Source of the DNA: Phymatolithon calcareum
Lineage: Eukaryota > Rhodophyta > Florideophyceae > Hapalidiales
DNA: 64,000 nt
Direction: 5' to 3'
NCBI GenBank assembly: GCA_977006965.1
Contig: OZ345384.1
Coordinates: 496,001-560,000 of the forward strand
Part shown: in pieces, positions 10,372 through 21,562 of the stretch
Numbering within the stretch: position 1 is the stretch's first letter
Layout: every line of letters begins with the position of its first letter
Position numbers and translations under genes: made by a program
Notes under the pieces: model-generated
The model's input: the letters and a program-made list of their open reading frames with translations, nothing else
Databases searched by the model: none
Told to the model about the DNA's origin: nothing

Positions 10372-10830
10372 ATGCGTTTATGCCTTGCTTTTCTGTTTGT
10401 CCTTGTCCTTTCCCGCTCCGCCCACGCCCTCCAAGTCACGTGCCAGAGCTGGGATTTCAAGAGAAACGAGTGCTTCTTCAGCAAACCTATCGCCACTTTG
10501 AAGAAGACTGAGCAGCTTTCCAATTGAGTGCACGCTGTAAAAATCGTTTTACAAGGGATATCGGAGTATCATTGTGACTAACGGCTGCAAAGCCAAGTTC
10601 GCCGTCACGCTCGAAGACAAACCGCTCCTGGCTGTTCATAAGGAGTGCAATAGCTGGAATTACAAGCATGCGTCCTGTGTTGTCGCTGCCCCCCGTTTAG
10701 CAATCTGTATGTGCACAACAGGGAATCAAATGCTCTCTGCAAGCGTCGCTACAGTTACTCCAAATCTGGTGAGAATATCGAAGTTACTATGGGCTGCCGG
10801 GCTGTCTTTGGGTACACGCTGAAGCGCTGA
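10372..10830 (+). pseudogene. Secreted protein with two DUF3011-like domains, frameshifted
   Basis: The ATG at 10372 starts a typical signal peptide (MRLCLAFLFVLVLSRSAHA), followed by VTCQSWDFKRNECFF. After shifts of frame the pattern continues as SFYKGYRSIIVTNGCKAKF, then CNSWNYKHASC and, after another shift, GENIEVTMGCRAVFGYTL and a TGA at 10828-10830. Each half has the DUF3011 layout: C-x-S-W, a second Cys, and a closing V-T-x-G-C-(K/R)-A-x-F. The function of DUF3011 is unknown; secretion is inferred from the leader. The frame is lost around TTGA at 10524, at an A5 run near 10538, and at a C6 run near 10690. Two of these are homopolymers, so sequencing error is as possible as decay. Confidence 0.6.
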
Positions 10831-12344
10831 ATGTCGTCAGTCAGTCGTTAAATCAGAAGTAGCACACAGCCGAGAAGGTACAGTTCTTCAATAGTAATTG
10901 CAGTCCCTCCTTTAGCAAAGAGAGACAGTAAGCCAGTGCAGAGAATCAGTGTCAGATAAACCTTTTTTAGCATTTGAAGGTCACATTCATCTAAATCATG
11001 AAGAGTTCACTTGAAAACAAACTTTCCAACTGTATTATTATTAAAGTCTCGAAGACTGTCGATTATACGGGCAATACTTCGTCCAGTGTTGAATTGCTTG
11101 TAGCAGCTAAGGTTCCTTGCTTTATGTAGATCGCCGAGCTCTGTCATTTGCTGAAATATCGTTAGCATTAGTTCGCGGAAGTCTCAAGCCCTTCCGTGAT
11201 TCTTCTAAGACAAACTGTACGAGAAAACCCTTCCTGCTCCCCCAGTTGTCGCTACCATGAATACTTTCTTCATCTCGTCTTTGTCTCACGAACATTTCAT
11301 GTGCAGACTGTGTGTAGGCATATCAGCAAGCTTCCGTCTCATCGCTTTTCTCCTTCTCCTACTTACCGGCAATATAAGTCAATATCGAAAATTTACTTCA
11401 AATTCAGGATATGCGTCTACGAATACGAGTCAATCTTATTGCAATACGTATCGCAATAAGGTCAGACTCCTTCAATAGCGATCCAATAGAAATCTACTGC
11501 AATTCATTACCAATGCAATATATTGAATGTCAGACATGCCTTGGATCGTAGGTTTTTTCCGTGTGCCCTTCTGGTGTGCGTTTTTCGCTCCTAACCATAT
11601 TTAAGGTTGTGGATGTCGAGAAAACTGTACCAAACGCGGTAGAATAGGTCGGGGACCTCAGGACGATTATTCCCGTTGCCTCGCTCACAGAACCGGCGCG
11701 TGGCGGCACAGTGGTAGTGCGGGCCGTACGCGTGAACTGCTTATTGAGCGGGTGGCGCCTTCCAGGCGTACTCGGTTACGGGGGGAGACGGTGTGTGAAG
11801 TAGGATGTGTGTACTTGTGCTTGATTCCGACTTGCTGAATTTAAAGAGATGGGAAACTATTCTAGCCTATATAGTATCCATCTACAGGGGGGAGCTCGAG
11901 ACTGATTTGGCTTAGACTGCCGTCTATTGCAGACCGTGGACCGCACGCTACTCGAGATGTTTCGGTTCGCAACGAATGCGTGCCGTTAGGTGCTAGCAAT
12001 GTAGCGTAAGCTTTGCAGAGAGTCTCGAGCTTTTCTCAGTGTTCTGGACAGCGAGCTCTTGTTTCGGTTAGGTCTTCTGTAGGCTATTGGCGGTACGCAA
12101 CCGACAATATTGATTGTCTTCTCGTCTTGAACGTCAATCACATGTGATCGCTGCTTGACCGTTGACTGGCTCGATGAGGGTGTGCCAGGCTGAGCACATA
12201 TAACCGATAGATGAACGGTTCATTGTCGAGGGAGCACTGTCTGCCTGGCTGACGATCGATGAGAGATGATAGGTACTTCTCGCAGGATCAAATCTGCGAC
12301 AGTGGACAAGTAAGGACTGGCCAGAACCTGAAATCACAGCGTAC
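10831..12344. other. Intergenic, nothing recognised
   Basis: About 1.5 kb with no supported gene. Around 11690-11780 it is GC-rich, and elsewhere AT-rich. No terminal repeats or conserved protein fragments were seen. Confidence 0.45.
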
Positions 12345-12560
12345 CGCAGGACAGGGGAGTAATTTTCCCCCTCAAGGTCCCGAAGGAGACCAGAGGTGGG
12401 TTTTCGTAGTCCACTGAATCGTTTTACACCAACAAGAAAAGAAACTCTTCCATAGACAGAATCCAGCCAAAGCCTCTTGGCACTAGGAAAGTTGCCCCGA
12501 GCGTCAGTAGATGCGTTGGTAACTTTTAAATAAAAATTTACCTTTCTTCTTCTTCTGGTT
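12345..12560 (+). repeat. 3' UTR/tail copy of non-LTR family F5 with (TTC)n end
   Basis: It reads on the plus strand through GAAGGAGACCAGAGGTGGGT and CAGTAGATGCGTTGGTAAC to TAAATAAAAATTTACCTTTC and then (TTC)n. The same sequence follows the F5 coding end on the minus strand at 61095-61340. Other copies lie at 14865-15035, 39055-39222 and 42262-42298. This is a 5'-truncated LINE insertion. Confidence 0.7.
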
Positions 12561-12564
12561 TTTT

Positions 12565-14860
12565 TGGAACTGTTTAGTTATTTATTTGAAAGCCCTCATT
12601 AACACTCCGAAGACTATACGGGAGCAGCATTTCATAACTTGTTCATTCAAGTATATCGCCCACTCCGTAATACAGGGACTCGTTGTTCTCCATATTGTCA
12701 ATTTTGGTGACACTGTAGAGTAGTATGGAGTCTAACCCCTTTTCCGTTCTTAACATTTCTCCGGCGTCCAGTTCATACATTTTTTGGTTCATGCGTATGG
12801 TCTCCAGGTGGCGCTCTGCAGCCGTTCCGAAAGTATTCGATATTCGCGTCGTGCTCACTTGAGGGAACCTACCGCTTTCGTATTTTATGGCCAGCTGTCG
12901 ATGTCTCACCTTGGCAAACCTGAGGATGGCTGGGATATCATCCGGTTTGTCGTACGGTATTTTCCTCTTTCTTCTTGCTTCGAGCCTCGTGCCTTCTTTT
13001 GCGAAGAGAATTCGTCGAAGTTGGCCTGGAGATTTCCTTTCCTGCATATGTTTGAATGGGACCGCGAACTGTTCTTGTTGCAGCACCGGGGCAATAGCGC
13101 GACTTGCCCACTGCAGTTATTTGAAGTTTCGCTCTTCCCGTGGCTTGGATAAGATAGCCGACTTCCTTGCCTTTCCTTGTCGCAGCATCCTCAGCGCTAC
13201 TATTTCTCTCCAGTGTTTTGGTGGTTGGATCCTGCACAGAAGACGGAGCCGCTCGACCCTTCCACTTGCCGTACCACCGAATACTTGGAAGAAGAAGGTT
13301 CTTTCTACTTCCTTGATAGCTTCTTATACTTCTGAAGTCCACGGTGTGAGATGGATAGCGTATTCCCACCTTGGTTGGATCAACGATTTGTAGATGCGTG
13401 TGGCTTTCAGGCTCTTTATCCCCCGAATGAATACCCCAAGTGGCTTCAGATGGTGTACCGCTGCTTTGGCGTTTTTTATTCGTCTGATGGTGCTTGTGGA
13501 CGTTATTCCGGTTGGTCCGAGAGATATCCCAAGGTACGGAACATCAGTAACCTGCGAAAGGGTCTGGTGCGCTTGCCCGAATGTGAGGTTCCTTGTCTCG
13601 GTCGACTCCACCACTTCGGTCTTTTTAGGTGTTCCACGTCATTCCTCTCTCTTCGGCTCATTTCGTTGAACTATCGAGCAGGAGCTGCAGCGCTTGTGGG
13701 GTTTTCGCCAGCAGGATCACATCGTCTGCAAATAGAACAGCAGATACGTCTGCTACCTCGCTCGGACCAGCGCTTATGCGCACCGCGAACTCGTCCATAA
13801 ATATTTTATACAGTCCTGGGCTAAGGGGTGATCCTTGGGGGACGCCTCTGTCAACTATGAATCAATTCTTGTTGCTCTCTCCCGCTGTGAGGATCCAGGA
13901 GTGTAATAGAAATGCCTCACATATGTCGCTGATGGCCTTAGGTAGGACCATTCTCATCCGTTCCTGGAGTAGTTTCCTAAGTACAGTGTCATATGCGGCT
14001 TTGAGGTCTAAGACCGCGATGCACCTATGCCCATTCCTCTGCAGCTCTGTTGCTCGGAGTATGGCTGTTTCCGTACTCTTGCCTTTCTTCTAAGTAGGGT
14101 ATTGAGAGCTAATTCTACAACTTTCCTTGTCTGACACAAGAGAGATATTGGCCTGTAGTTTTCGGGATCTTCCGTATTCCCTTTCTTATGGATTGCTACG
14201 AGCACTGAGCTTCGCCACAACCATGGGATTTCGCGGACGCTGCCACAAGCTGACAATAGTTCAATATGATCTCTGAGTTGAGATCCACGTTAGTCTGGAG
14301 CATCTCTGATTTTGCCTCATCGAGTTCGGCCGTTTTCTTGACAGGTGTGTTTGCTAGGGCTTGCCTGATTTCTTCCTTCATCTCCTGCGGGCACGCGAAA
14401 AATGGTATTTTTTGCCTCCAAGTGTCATTTTCAGAGCAAGTCGTGGAGACGTGAGCCGTGAAGAGCATGTGGTGCAGTGGTTTCTCGGACGCCTTGTTAC
14501 GCGCTGTCCTCTGCTACCTCATTCGTTTCATTTTTAACAATTGTGAGATTGCGGCTGCCGAATCTTTTTGCTCAATTTCGGAGATGAACTCTTGATAGAA
14601 CGACCGTTTCCTCTTATTCACAATCCTTCTAATTCGTCTCTTGCATTTCTTATACTTTATGCAAGTGACGAATTCGAAGGCTGCGTTCTTGCCGTACTCG
14701 ATAGCGAGTAGCTTTCCTGTGCAAAAAATTAAATGATTCTTATTTCCCTCAAACAGACTCTAGAGAATTCCTGAGACGCATATTTGCTTCTGCGCTTTTG
14801 AATCGGTCCAGAAGCGTGTCGTCACGAATTTCGTTTTCGTCAATTGTCGTAACGAAGAAG
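12565..14860 (-). mobile_element. Non-LTR retrotransposon family F3, 5'-truncated and decayed
   Basis: On the minus strand this is the RT domain and C-terminus followed by a short 3' UTR (12640-12565) with AAATAAAT. The 5' part, including the endonuclease, is absent. It is bounded on both sides by F5-type 3' tails in opposite orientations (12345-12560 and 14865-15035), so at least three insertion events are stacked here. Confidence 0.75.
12643..14720 (-). pseudogene. F3 reverse transcriptase, frameshifted
   Basis: Reading the minus strand, successive fragments give the pre-RT linker, YRPISLLCQTRKV (near 14160), LDLKAAYDTV (near 13990), a nonsense codon TGA at 13862-13864, GVPQGSPLSPGLYKIFMD (near 13830), LFADDV (near 13725), and RWEYAIHLTPW (near 13345). 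The C-terminal block RQLAIKYESGRFPQVS follows, and the stop is at 12643. At least three frameshifts separate these pieces. The TGA sits at the same RT position as the TAG of F1 and the Trp codon of F2. The element is not functional. Confidence 0.75.
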
Positions 14861-14864
14861 AAGA

Positions 14865-15045
14865 AAGGTTCAGTTACATTTAAAAGTTAGCAACGCATCT
14901 CCGGACGCTTGGGGCAACTTTCCTAGTGACAAGAGCTGTTGGCTGAACTCTGTCTAAATAAGAATTTCTTTCGTTTTGTTGGTGTAACACGATCAGTGAG
15001 GTACAACAGCCCACCTCTAGCCTCCAATTGTCGTACGAGATATTC
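14865..15045 (-). repeat. F5-type 3' tail copy
   Basis: Begins with GAAGAAGAAGAAAGGTT on the plus strand (the (TTC)n tail on the minus strand), followed by GCAACGCATCT, GGGGCAACTTTCCTAG and GTTGGTGTAACACGAT as in the other F5 tails. It ends at the C-run of the F1 fragment next to it. Confidence 0.65.
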
Positions 15046-16219
15046 TGGGGGGGAAATTGTAGATTTTTATTTTAGAAGCCCTCAACGCCGGTATTCACCA
15101 ACACCAGAGCAGCTTCCCGTTGATACTGCCATCTCATTACCCAATCAGATCACATTACACTATCATTTCTTCTAACATATGGATTTCCAGTGCTAAAAGT
15201 TTGTCAATCGCCGTTTTCGTCCCTTTTTCCCAAGATTCTTCTGCTCTTGGACTTGTCAAATTTCGTTGTAGAGTTTTCAGATTCTCTTCTGCGACCTCGT
15301 TGAAATGTTCAACGTACGACTCTGCTCTTCGTGGTGGGAAGCGGCCGAAGAACCACTTAACTGCTAGGAGTCGGTGTTTCCTGGATCGAATTTGGAGTAC
15401 AGGGCTTACTTTCTCCTTAGTGTCCACGGTAATTTTTCTCTCTTTTTCTTCTTCCTTTTCAATCCATTCCTGTCGTCGGCGGTGGCTCTCGTGTTTGTGG
15501 GTCACCAGCCCTCGTACGGCTCGCTCGGTACTGCCTCTTAGGAGCTCATGCTCCTGCAGATAGCGGATATCCATCTCTGCTTGCTGTATGTCCCCTTCTT
15601 TTCCAGCGTAATTTTCTTCCTTCTCGATTTCGTCCTTCCCTCGTATAAGCCTCTGTGCGAAGTGCTCTCCGAGTTGCGCTCTTCTTATCTTTGGTGGAGT
15701 AATTCTACAGAGGGCTCGCATTCGGGCGTGCAATCGTTTCGCGTAGTTACCGAAGGCAACAGAGTAGAACAAACCCTCCGCTTGGTTGATCTGCGCTTCG
15801 ACTGAGTTTGTCCATGGTGTGAGGTGTATCGCGTACTCCCATCTGCATTGCACAAGAGCCTTGTACATTGCTATATTCTTGGTAGTAGCTAGTCCTTGCG
15901 CTTGGACTCCCAGGTCTTTTAGTCCCATGATGATTCCCTTCGCCGCGTTGATGCGGTTTAGTGTTGCGTGGTGGGTTACTCCCGTGTTGTCGATCGTGGT
16001 TCCCAGGTATTCCAGTAGGCGGGTTTCGTGGAGCTCCTGGCCTGAGAGCCGGAACTTGCGTTTGAATAATCCGGGATAGATAAGCACTTCGCTTTTTCCT
16101 TTCTTAGTGTTCCATGTCATTCCATTTTCTGTGGCCCAGCTCGTCGCCGTATCCAAAAGCCATTGCATACCATCGGAATTGGTGGCTTGGAGCTGCACGT
16201 CGTCCGCGAAAAACGAGAT
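15046..16219 (-). mobile_element. F1 non-LTR retrotransposon, 5'-truncated copy (F1b)
   Basis: This copy is nearly identical to 1893-3055 of F1 and keeps the same C-run tail (G7 then AAATTG on the plus strand at about 15047). It is cut at 16219 inside the FADD region and joined there to about 115 bp of unrelated sequence and then the F2 3' end in opposite orientation. High similarity to F1 indicates that both insertions are fairly recent. Confidence 0.85.
15155..16219 (-). pseudogene. F1b ORF2 C-terminal fragment
   Basis: An open frame of about 355 codons corresponds to the RT from the FADD box to the C-terminus. The thumb (VLEYLGTTIDNTGV-like segment), CRWEYAIHLTPW and KHRLLAVKWFFGRFPP blocks are all present. 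It lacks the endonuclease, the RT fingers and the first catalytic Asp. Few amino-acid changes separate it from F1 and the frame is intact to the stop at 15155. Confidence 0.8.
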
Positions 16220-16333
16220 ATTCTGCAGCACATCTCATTTGCATTTCCTTGTTCGCTTGCACGATGTGCTTCCGATCCCTCGTCTTCGACGTATGATACA
16301 GCACTTCTGGGTTGATCAAGTACTTCGATACCC

Positions 16334-16796
16334 GGCGATTATCAGGCTCCCGAAAACACGGCACGGCCAGTTAGCGGTAAAGTGGGCATTCGGTCGGTTC
16401 CCCCCAATGAGCACATCACTTCTCACAGACAAGTTCGGTGATACTGTACCAATCCCCAGGAGCAACCTGGAAGAATACCTCGGAAAATATCAACTGACCA
16501 AAGAGGAGATTAATATTCCTGAAAAATCTCTATACAAGCTACTCTTCTTCACTATCGTCTTTTACGACGACATGGAATAGACAAGGCGTCAATTGAGGAA
16601 ATCTGATCAGTGGACCCCAAGCTTTTCCCTCCTTTTTAAGGGAGAGGGTTTTTGCAGCTAGGGCTACGACGTTTACCCCGGGTTACAAGTATTTGAATAG
16701 ATGATCGAAGCTACAAAGTAGCTGCTGAAACGCATCTCCCTTGCAGTCTCATGAGTGTTACTGAGGGCGTTTAATAAATTCCAAATTCAAAAAAAA
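16334..16796 (+). repeat. 3' end of a second F2 element, 5'-truncated
   Basis: It matches 33105-33563 closely. It encodes HGQLAVKWAFGRFPPMSTS and runs to a stop at 16579, followed by a 3' UTR that ends TAATAAATTCCAAATTC and a short A-run. In this copy the reading frame across the K-W block is intact, which helps define the end of the F2 protein. Confidence 0.8.
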
Positions 16797-16974
16797 GTAC
16801 ATCGATAGACTTGTGTCAATTAGGAGCATTGGTTGAGCATTTTCCGTAGCTCATCTTCACAGCTTGGCATCGTATGTCGCGGACTACGCGTCGAAGCGAA
16901 GGACCATACATCAGAAACATTCTAGCAAAGTGGCCTGAGCTATTGACGAGATACTAAGTGATTAGTCCAATTGA

Positions 16975-17065
16975 AATTTCAAGTGTAGTAGAGTGCTAAG
17001 AAATGTGCCGACTTTCCTCACGTTGGGACACATGGTGCCTTCTCAATAAATCCACCTATTTACGA
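16975..17065 (+). repeat. 3' tail copy of non-LTR family F4
   Basis: The sequence GCCGACTTTCCTCACGTTGG through TTCTCAATAAATCC matches the tail following the F4 coding end at 37895-37840 (minus) and the fragment at 52725-52832 (minus). Confidence 0.65.
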
Positions 17066-17415
17066 CTACGCGTCACCTGTGAACATTAATTTCAATCAAT
17101 CAGGTCAGCAATTCCTCCAAGCGGACCATCTTTTCAATTTTTTTTGCGTAATGGTTGCACAATTATGAAATCTTCCTACTCCATCAAAATCAACTTCTCA
17201 AATTCTTCTCAGATCAATTTATGCGAACAAGGAATTTTTCTCAGAAAAATTTAAAAATTAGTAGTGTTTCTTATTTATTCTGAGTTTGTTCGAGTCCTGG
17301 AACAAGCTTTCCGAGAAAAGGACTCAACTGTTCAGGAGAGATGTTAAAATCAGTACTTAGTTTCGTAGTCAGAGAAAATTGCTTAAGGATGTGGAGTCGA
17401 GTTGAGCAGCCAGCA
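17066..17415. other. AT-rich spacer downstream of the bZIP-like gene
   Basis: No gene was recognised. On the minus strand it would contain the 3' UTR of the bZIP-like gene. Confidence 0.4.
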
Positions 17416-17855
17416 CTAGAAAGGATCACCGCGCGGAATGCTTCCGTGCGTGTGAGTAACTGTAGATCCCGCAGCAGATAATTTAGCCTTGGCCTTAGCA
17501 CGACGTGCTGCTGCTTGCTCGCTCCTCTTTTTCCGTTTCGCCAGAGTGTCAGTAAGAACTTTTGCTCTGGCTTCGAGCTCCGCAAGCTTTTCGTTATTCT
17601 TCCTTACTTGCTCCTGCAAGACCCGTTCTTCTTCTTTCTTGCGATCTCGAAGTCGCTTCGCAGCCTGCAATTGATCCAAGAGCTCTAAATATTAGATGTT
17701 GAAAATTGTAAAACGATTGCATAGTTCGAGGGAATGGTACGTACCTCACTGTTTTGCTTCCTTCGAATTGCTGCACGCATGTCTGGAGGGGCGTTTCTCA
17801 CGCTCTTTGGAAGCACTGAGGAGGTGGATCCCTTCGAAAGATGTCTGTCGGTCAT
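17416..17855 (-). CDS. bZIP-like transcription factor, two exons
   Basis: Exon 1 (17855-17745, 37 codons from ATG) and exon 2 (17682-17416, 88 codons) are joined across a 62-nt intron. The donor is GAG/GTACGT and the acceptor TTTAGAG/CTC, with CTAAT about 12 nt before it. The product is 125 aa. The basic region reads QLQAAKRLRDRKK, matching N-x2-AA-x-R-x-R-x-RKK except that the invariant Asn is Gln. A zipper follows with L, N, L, L at seven-residue spacing and a second row V, L, A, L. The C-terminus is very basic (KRKKRSEQAAARRAKAKAK). Such proteins bind DNA as dimers. The first exon start is uncertain: a short upstream frame overlaps the ATG (ATATGA), and the frame is also open further upstream. 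Alternatively it is a coiled-coil protein without DNA binding. Confidence 0.55.
17683..17744 (-). other. Predicted spliceosomal intron of the bZIP-like gene
   Basis: GTACGT donor, CTAAT branch-like sequence and TTTAGAG acceptor on the minus strand. Removal restores one frame from the basic exon 1 end into the zipper exon. Confidence 0.55.
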
Positions 17856-17989
17856 ATTTGCTTCTCGGCAAGAGAAGGTTCTCGTTCTGTGTTGGGCGAT
17901 GGGGAAGTTGAGGACGACATATTTTGAGGTGGATCGACGCTCATTTATAGAAACTGGATGCTTCTGAACGACCGACTATAAATGTAAGG

Positions 17990-19999
17990 GTAGTAGTTGT
18001 TTCGATGTGTATTTAGAACCACCAATAAGGATATTGTATTAATACATAGTAAGGAGATGTTAGTGAGAAAGAAGTCAAGCTGTGAAGAGGCGTACTTGAA
18101 TTCATTACCAGGAGTTCAACCTGAACGGAATATTCTTGCTCGTGAAGTGTAAGCTTATGCCGTTGGTTCTAGTTCCTGCTCAAAATAATCAAACTATCGA
18201 ATAAAATTGCTTTGATTATTGACTGTTGCATAAGGAAAAGATCAGGAAGTTAGCGAACTTAGTCAGCTTACTTCAATACTGAATGCCCTGAGTTGAATCC
18301 GAGTCATGCATTCAAGGCCAAGAGAGATGAATGCGTCCTAAGAACATGGATAGCTTACAGATTTTGTGAAGTTTACGTCATTTGTATCGAATTTTTCATC
18401 GCTCTTGTCCTCTGAGGACGGGAACAATGGTGCATAGGTGTACAGCAATGTGAAGTATGATAAGGCATGAATATTGGCCAGTCACTTTCCGGCACGTAGA
18501 AAGAATGCTGTAAAGCTTTACAGCTGATGCCCACTCTAAGGTAGACAGCAGTTATCATACAGTACACACGGAGACATTAAGTTTATTCTGCTAATAAATG
18601 ATACGTGGATTCTGTCCACTTCGACATAGAGCAAGGCACTTCGATCCTCGCATGTGCCGCTCTATACTGAGTAGTACAATGCAAACACTTTTCCACTACA
18701 AAGGAATATAAATGGATCACTTGACTAATTTGCCAGCCTTGGATTCGCGCACTCTCAGAGGCACTTTCTTCTGTTTTCTGAAACAGAATTAGTTCTATAA
18801 AGATATATGGACGAATAACTAAGCTCATTCCCATTATCACTGCACAAAAGAAGTAAAATTTACATCTCAAATGACGTCATGCCGGGCAAACAGTGCACTC
18901 ATCTGTCGCATGAAAGGCCAACATCAAAGTTCTTTCCTCATTGGTGCACTAAAAGGAACTTCTGGCATGTCGATGCTATAATTAAAATGATGTCAGGAGA
19001 CACTTCTCACTATCACCAGGGTAAGGATGATGCCGTAAATTCGACGCTAACTGAGAAGGATGAACTGTCCCTATTCACTTTTTCGAAGTACATTCAGTCA
19101 GTACCCTGTTCACGCAAAAATGCACCGACAGGAATGACCCTGAGGGAGACTTACATAATGAAAGTGACCGTAGAGATTTTAGTCCAAACTACTACATAGG
19201 GGAGTTGAGCTAGCCTTGAGCTTGGGCATTTGTTCCTATACAGTTGTTGATTTTGATGTACGCAGATCCACAAAACTTGAGAGCCTCCAGTTCGTTTGTA
19301 GGCCTGTCGGACAAGATATGGCTGTAGTGCCTGCCCCAGCATGACGTCAGATACTCCTTCTATGATCAGTACTTAGTCGTATACTGAGGCGGGGAAGGGC
19401 ACTCACGTGAGAAGCAACGCGATTTTATGGGGAACTTATTCTTAGAATTTCATTTTCGTCGGCTGCAGTAAAGACCCAGACACGATGCATTTTTGATCAC
19501 ATAGCGACTTGCGCCGTTTTTACGTCATCGCAATGCAGCAGAAATGTGTTATCGGCGGCGCAATTTCAAAACTTAAATTATACTGAACGAATTTTAAAAC
19601 TTGGCAAAACTGCCTTGCTCCAGAACGAAGTGGCAATTGTATTTTTCTCATTCATTGCACCCGGACTTAGCAGGACGATACTCAACTTATGATTTGCTCA
19701 TTTCGTGGCCCTCGTAATGGATTGTTTGCTTTTGTGTGCATCCTTGTCTAGACTTGATGCTACAGTCTTTTGTGCACTTCACGGCCCTCTGTGATATACG
19801 GCATTCTCTGGTATTTCGACCCATAGAACAAAATGCGTTTCATAAGCAACTCAGAGGTGATAATGATCCGAGGGCGGCTCTGTATTGTCAGTGAAAGTGT
19901 GAAGGAATACTGGGCAAACGAATTTGGCTCTGTCTTGATGACAGAACTTGTTGTTTCGTTCTTACATTATTGCAAGATATATGAATTACACTAAGAGTG
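17990..19999. other. Intergenic, no supported gene
   Basis: About 2 kb of AT-rich sequence. A 106-codon open frame at 18879-19199 (plus) has no recognisable motif and no supporting copy elsewhere in the window, so I do not call it a gene. Confidence 0.4.
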
Positions 20000-20135
20000 C
20001 GTTGCTCAACATCTAGGTGGCTTTAAGATGCTCCAGGACTGGATCCATATGGATAGTCGTGTAACTGCTTCTCGCGAGTTCTGCGTCACACCACTACACA
20101 GCGACATTCGCGGAACCTAATTCAATTCTACCTTC
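20000..20135 (-). repeat. Degenerate tRNA-SINE core copy
   Basis: Resembles the internal body of the SINE at 22318-22612 (CATCTAGG, GATGCTCCAGGACTGGATCC, GCTTCTCGCGAGT, CACACCACTACA, CGCGGAACCTAATTCAATTC). The tRNA-like head and the tail are missing. Confidence 0.6.
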
Positions 20136-20383
20136 CAGCGACTTGCTCGCCTGCTTTTACAATATTATTTTACTGTTACATGTGGAAGCAAGAGGAGTCG
20201 AGCGACCTCAGAAGTGAAGGAGTATCATTTCCTCTATGAGAGTACATTCCTCATTTTCAGAGCCAGCAATGATGTCCCCGATATGCGAGTTAGATTTTGT
20301 GATCACAGCTGTCTTCTAGTTTCGCAGCAAGTGGTATCTTCACATTCTGCAATGCAACATTTTTTCTGTTAATGTTGTGTAAT

Positions 20384-21338
20384 TGTAGCGCCCGCTGTTA
20401 TGCCGCTGTCCCAAGGCGGTCGCTTTTTCCTCTCGCGACTGTACGCCGCACAACTTGGATCGCGATAGTCATGCTGCTCGTGGTACGTGACCTGTTGGGC
20501 CATACTTGCACATGTCTCTCGTGTTTCTATGCGCTGCATCGCTGCCTTTATCGTAGGTTGTAGTATATAAGCTAGTTTGTTCCTTCCTTTGAGTAAAGGA
20601 AGGTGGGGAGTTATGGATTTCGGCTCGAATGCTCGACTCGTAGCACGCTCAACGTCGCCTGCACGGCCCTTCGACTTCGCGGAGTCGGAGCTCTTCCCAA
20701 CTTTCTTGTTCGCAACCGCCGTCATGCAAGCCAGCACGGAGGCAACTGCGCTCAAGTTCCCTTTTCCCTTTTTCGTGCGTTCGTTCGAAGGTCGACGGCC
20801 ATGCCAAGGTCGCCGTCTGAGGACGACGCCGTCCCGGCCCGTCTTTTCCTTCTTCCCTTCTTTTGTTCGTCTTGTCGTAAGAGGCGCAGTGTCGTTCATT
20901 TCGCTATCCTCATCTTGTTTGTTCGTCATGCCGTAAGAGGTGTAGTGTCGTCCGTTCGGCTATCACCAAGCTCATCTTTCCCCATTCGCGAAGACTCGCG
21001 CTCGTGTTCGTTCCGCTCGACCGTTGGAGTTCCCGCAGGGCTACCGCCCTTATCCTCATCACCTGGACGATTGTCTTGCGCTCGTTGAGCTTCCGAAGCC
21101 CAGTACGGCGTAGCCTCGCGCTCGTGTCTGATCACCACACCCGCTTGTGTTCCCGCAAAGCCCATGGAGTGCTCCGATGCCGATCTACACGCTTAATCTG
21201 TCTGTTTGTCCTGGGGGATTTGCTTGCTTGTCTTTCTTTCCTCCTCTTTTTGTCTTGTCTCTTCCGCTCTTTTCTTCTCTCTCCTCTCTTGGGCTTTCTC
21301 CCATTTGGCGTCGGGTTCTTTCGGAGCCTGGCGCTACA
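20384..21338 (+). repeat. Solo LTR of the TGTAGCGCC family
   Basis: It is 955 bp, begins TGTAGCGCCCGCTGTTATG and ends GAGCCTGGCGCTACA, matching the long LTR at 7860-6793. Flanks GTAAT and GAAAT (4/5 match) suggest a decayed 5-bp target duplication. A TATATAAG box at 20564-20571 would be the LTR promoter. Open frames inside are on both strands and not conserved in the other copy, so they are not genes. Origin by LTR-LTR recombination is inferred. Confidence 0.75.
20564..20571 (+). promoter_or_regulatory. TATA-like box in solo LTR
   Basis: TATATAAG, conserved as its reverse complement near 7674 in the related LTR. Confidence 0.5.
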
Positions 21339-21562
21339 GAAATGCACTCACCGGTGCGGGAAACAAGACTCCCTCCGTTCCAACGCGGCGATGCTACGCA
21401 CTTAGGACATGCAAGGGGCGCAAATGGAGGAGAATCAATACGTCTCACAAAGACACTCCGTGTTGCAAAGTGTCAAGAAGGCGATCATTACATCTGCTTT
21501 ACTGAATGGTGAGGCTCTACTCGCTTTAAGTAGTGATGTGACTTGCTACTGTTAGCGGGTCC

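Noticed and set aside
20603-21088. Several 80-186 codon frames on both strands within the LTR
   Set aside because: LTR ends and a solo-LTR structure explain the region, and the frames are not preserved in the related LTR at 6793-7860.
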